Shown piece after piece: positions 5,991-7,028 of a stretch of 7,028 nt of DNA (the stretch's first letter is position 1; the number at the start of each line of letters is the position of its first letter). The stretch is from contig CAJAFJ010000543.1 in NCBI GenBank assembly GCA_903938955.1, forward strand, positions 1-7,028, in the 5' to 3' direction. Made by a program: the position numbers and the translations under genes. The stretch is from an uncultured beta proteobacterium (lineage in GTDB: Bacteria; Pseudomonadota; Gammaproteobacteria; Burkholderiales; Burkholderiaceae). The notes under the pieces were generated by a model. The model did not search any database, was not told the DNA's origin, and saw nothing but the letters and a program-made list of their open reading frames with translations.

Positions 5991-6736
5991 AGGGATTGCA
6001 GGTCAATCATCATTTGACGGGTGCGCAGCGTGGTCACGCCGCAATGGTAATTCAGCAGCATGCGTAACTGGGGCTTCAGCTCGGCCATGACTTCGGAACA
6101 AGCGCGCAAGGTGGCGATAAACGGTGCACCCTCCGCCAGCGAGCGTTGCAGCGCGACCCATTGCGCGCCACTCAGGCTGACTCGGTCGCCCGGGTTGGTC
6201 TGACGCAAGCCACCTTCGGGCACCAGGGTGTAGCGGTCATCGGGGTGCAGATCGAGCAGTGTCATGGTCTGGGCATCCAGCGTCGGCAGCAAGCCGATTT
6301 CGCGCAGCAACAACAACTCAAACGCCCGCAGTGCGGGCTCCAGGACTTCGCCATGTTCTGACGCAATCACCTGCACCACAGTGCCATAGAGATCGAACAA
6401 GCCGGGATGCGGGTCGTCGCGCGCCAGCAGGGTCAGCAGCAATTCATTGAGGTAGATGCCGGACATCAGTGCGTCACCGGTGGGCATGACATGCCCGCCC
6501 ATCCACTCGGCGGCTTTGAGGGTGCGGATTTCAGCATCACCGCCAAACGCCAGATGCAGCGGTTGCAGCGGCAACAGAATGGGACGAAAGCTGGAGGTGG
6601 GTCGCTTCACGCCCTTGGCCACCAGCGCAATGCGGCCGTAATGGCGCGTAAACACTTCCAGAATCAGGCTCGACTCGCTCCAGTCGTAGCGGTGCAGGAC
6701 GTAAGCCGGTTCGTCAGAGATGCGCTTGGTCGCCAC
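5987..6736 (-). CDS. recO: DNA repair protein RecO
   Basis: Works in the RecFOR pathway: binds single-stranded DNA, helps displace SSB and loads RecA at gaps. The 249-residue length is close to E. coli RecO (about 242). The N-terminal OB-fold is seen at about 8-85, with [16 protein letters not shown] (11-26) and [13 protein letters not shown] (34-46). The helical C-terminal part has YLNELL (95-100) and [16 protein letters not shown] (136-151). No CxxC zinc motif is present. The start is GTG at 6736-6734: an in-frame TGA lies two codons upstream, so no earlier start exists, and a weak GAAG lies six bases upstream of it. It follows era in the usual proteobacterial order, but across a 112-bp spacer rather than a tight junction. 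Confidence 0.96.
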   Translation of the reverse strand: MATKRISDEPAYVLHRYDWSESSLILEVFTRHYGRIALVAKGVKRPTSSFRPILLPLQPLHLAFGGDAEIRTLKAAEWMGGHVMPTGDALMSGIYLNELLLTLLARDDPHPGLFDLYGTVVQVIASEHGEVLEPALRAFELLLLREIGLLPTLDAQTMTLLDLHPDDRYTLVPEGGLRQTNPGDRVSLSGAQWVALQRSLAEGAPFIATLRACSEVMAELKPQLRMLLNYHCGVTTLRTRQMMIDLQSL

Positions 6737-6770
6737 AAGTCACTTCATTAACGCGACAACCTGCCGCCGC

Positions 6771-6842
6771 GCCGGGCCGCCCCAAGCAAGGCACGGCCCC
6801 CTCGGGGGGCAGCGCAGCACACGCAGTGGCAAGCGTGGGGGC
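6771..6842. repeat. GC-rich hairpin element between era and recO, probably an interspersed Comamonadaceae-type repeat
   Basis: The core GCCCCC-TCG-GGGGGC (6796-6810) is a perfect 6-bp GC stem with a 3-base loop. It is flanked by GCCCC (6779-6783) and GGGGC (6838-6842), which can pair as an outer stem, giving a nested cruciform-like structure. From memory, very similar elements (GGCCGCCCCAAGC, then CCCTCGGGGGGCAGCG, then GTGGGGGC) are scattered between genes in Comamonadaceae genomes; I could not check this, and there is no second copy here. It begins 7 bp beyond the era stop codon. No T-run follows the stem, so it is not a classic terminator, though it could attenuate or stabilise the transcript between era and recO. 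Confidence 0.6.
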
Positions 6843-6848
6843 TCAATC

Positions 6849-7028
6849 TCACTGGTAGCCGAAGGAGCGGACGCGGGCTTCGTCGTCGGCCCAGCCGGAG
6901 CGCACTTTGACCCACATCTCGATGAACACCTTGCAGTCCAGCGCTTTTTCCAGCTCAACGCGGGTTTCCATGCCGATGCGCTTGATGCGCTCGCCCTTGT
7001 CACCAATGACCATGGCTTTGTGCGTGTC
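6849..7028 (-). CDS. era: GTPase Era, C-terminal KH domain (5' part outside window)
   Basis: Era is an essential GTPase that binds 16S rRNA and guides assembly of the 30S subunit. Only the last 59 codons are present, so the GTPase motifs are not visible. What is seen is the end of the KH RNA-binding domain: KAMVIGDKGERIKRIG (4-19), with the GxxG loop GDKG, then METRVELEKAL and the ending VRSGWADDEARVRSFGYQ followed by TGA (6851-6849), typical of proteobacterial Era. The frame is open to the window edge. A different minus-strand frame across the same bases, extending past this stop, is a shadow. Confidence 0.97.
   Translation of the reverse strand, partial: DTHKAMVIGDKGERIKRIGMETRVELEKALDCKVFIEMWVKVRSGWADDEARVRSFGYQ

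Noticed and set aside
6740..7006. 88-residue minus-strand frame over the end of era
   Set aside because: The true Era frame, offset from it, carries the KH-domain motif and the expected C-terminus ending at 6849.
1..7028. tRNA, rRNA, CRISPR, insertion sequence, toxin-antitoxin or phage signals
   Set aside because: No tRNA-like fold, spaced repeats, transposase wording, terminal inverted repeats or paired small genes were seen on either strand.

Overview
The window reads as chromosomal DNA of a betaproteobacterium, most likely a Burkholderiales member of the Comamonadaceae (Rhodoferax/Polaromonas-like). The reasons are the high-GC coding sequence, the era-recO-pdxJ-acpS-nagZ gene order, the wording of the encoded proteins, and a hairpin-bearing intergenic element that resembles one I remember from Comamonadaceae genomes. 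The genus assignment is from memory of protein and gene-order patterns, not from a search.

Right half (about 3675-7028, all minus strand): a compact housekeeping cluster read from right to left. It holds the C-terminal end of era (ribosome-assembly GTPase), a 112-bp spacer with the hairpin element, recO (recombinational repair), pdxJ (last step of pyridoxine 5'-phosphate synthesis), acpS (acyl carrier protein activation) and nagZ (peptidoglycan recycling). recO/pdxJ overlap by 4 bp and pdxJ/acpS abut with no gap, so these are almost certainly co-transcribed and translationally coupled. nagZ follows after 75 bp.

Middle (about 2952-3611): a plus-strand gene for a 75-residue protein that I do not recognise, convergent with nagZ. 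It diverges from a minus-strand gene for a short SpeD-family, pyruvoyl-dependent decarboxylase whose self-cleavage and catalytic residues are all present.

Left half (1-2821, minus strand): a carbohydrate-type ABC substrate-binding lipoprotein, with no permease or ATPase gene next to it, followed 36 bp later by a membrane diguanylate cyclase. The cyclase has TM - periplasmic Cache-like region - TM - HAMP - coiled coil - GGDEF and is cut by the window edge exactly at its GGEEF motif. The likely reading is a sensory pair in which a periplasmic binding protein reports a ligand to a c-di-GMP-producing receptor, analogous in layout to NspS-MbaA of Vibrio cholerae. This is the most interesting system in the window. 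A cluster of GCGCAT half-sites in the 130-bp leader of the binding-protein gene is a candidate operator.

All intergenic gaps are under 135 bp. I see no tRNA, rRNA, CRISPR array, insertion sequence, phage gene or attachment site.
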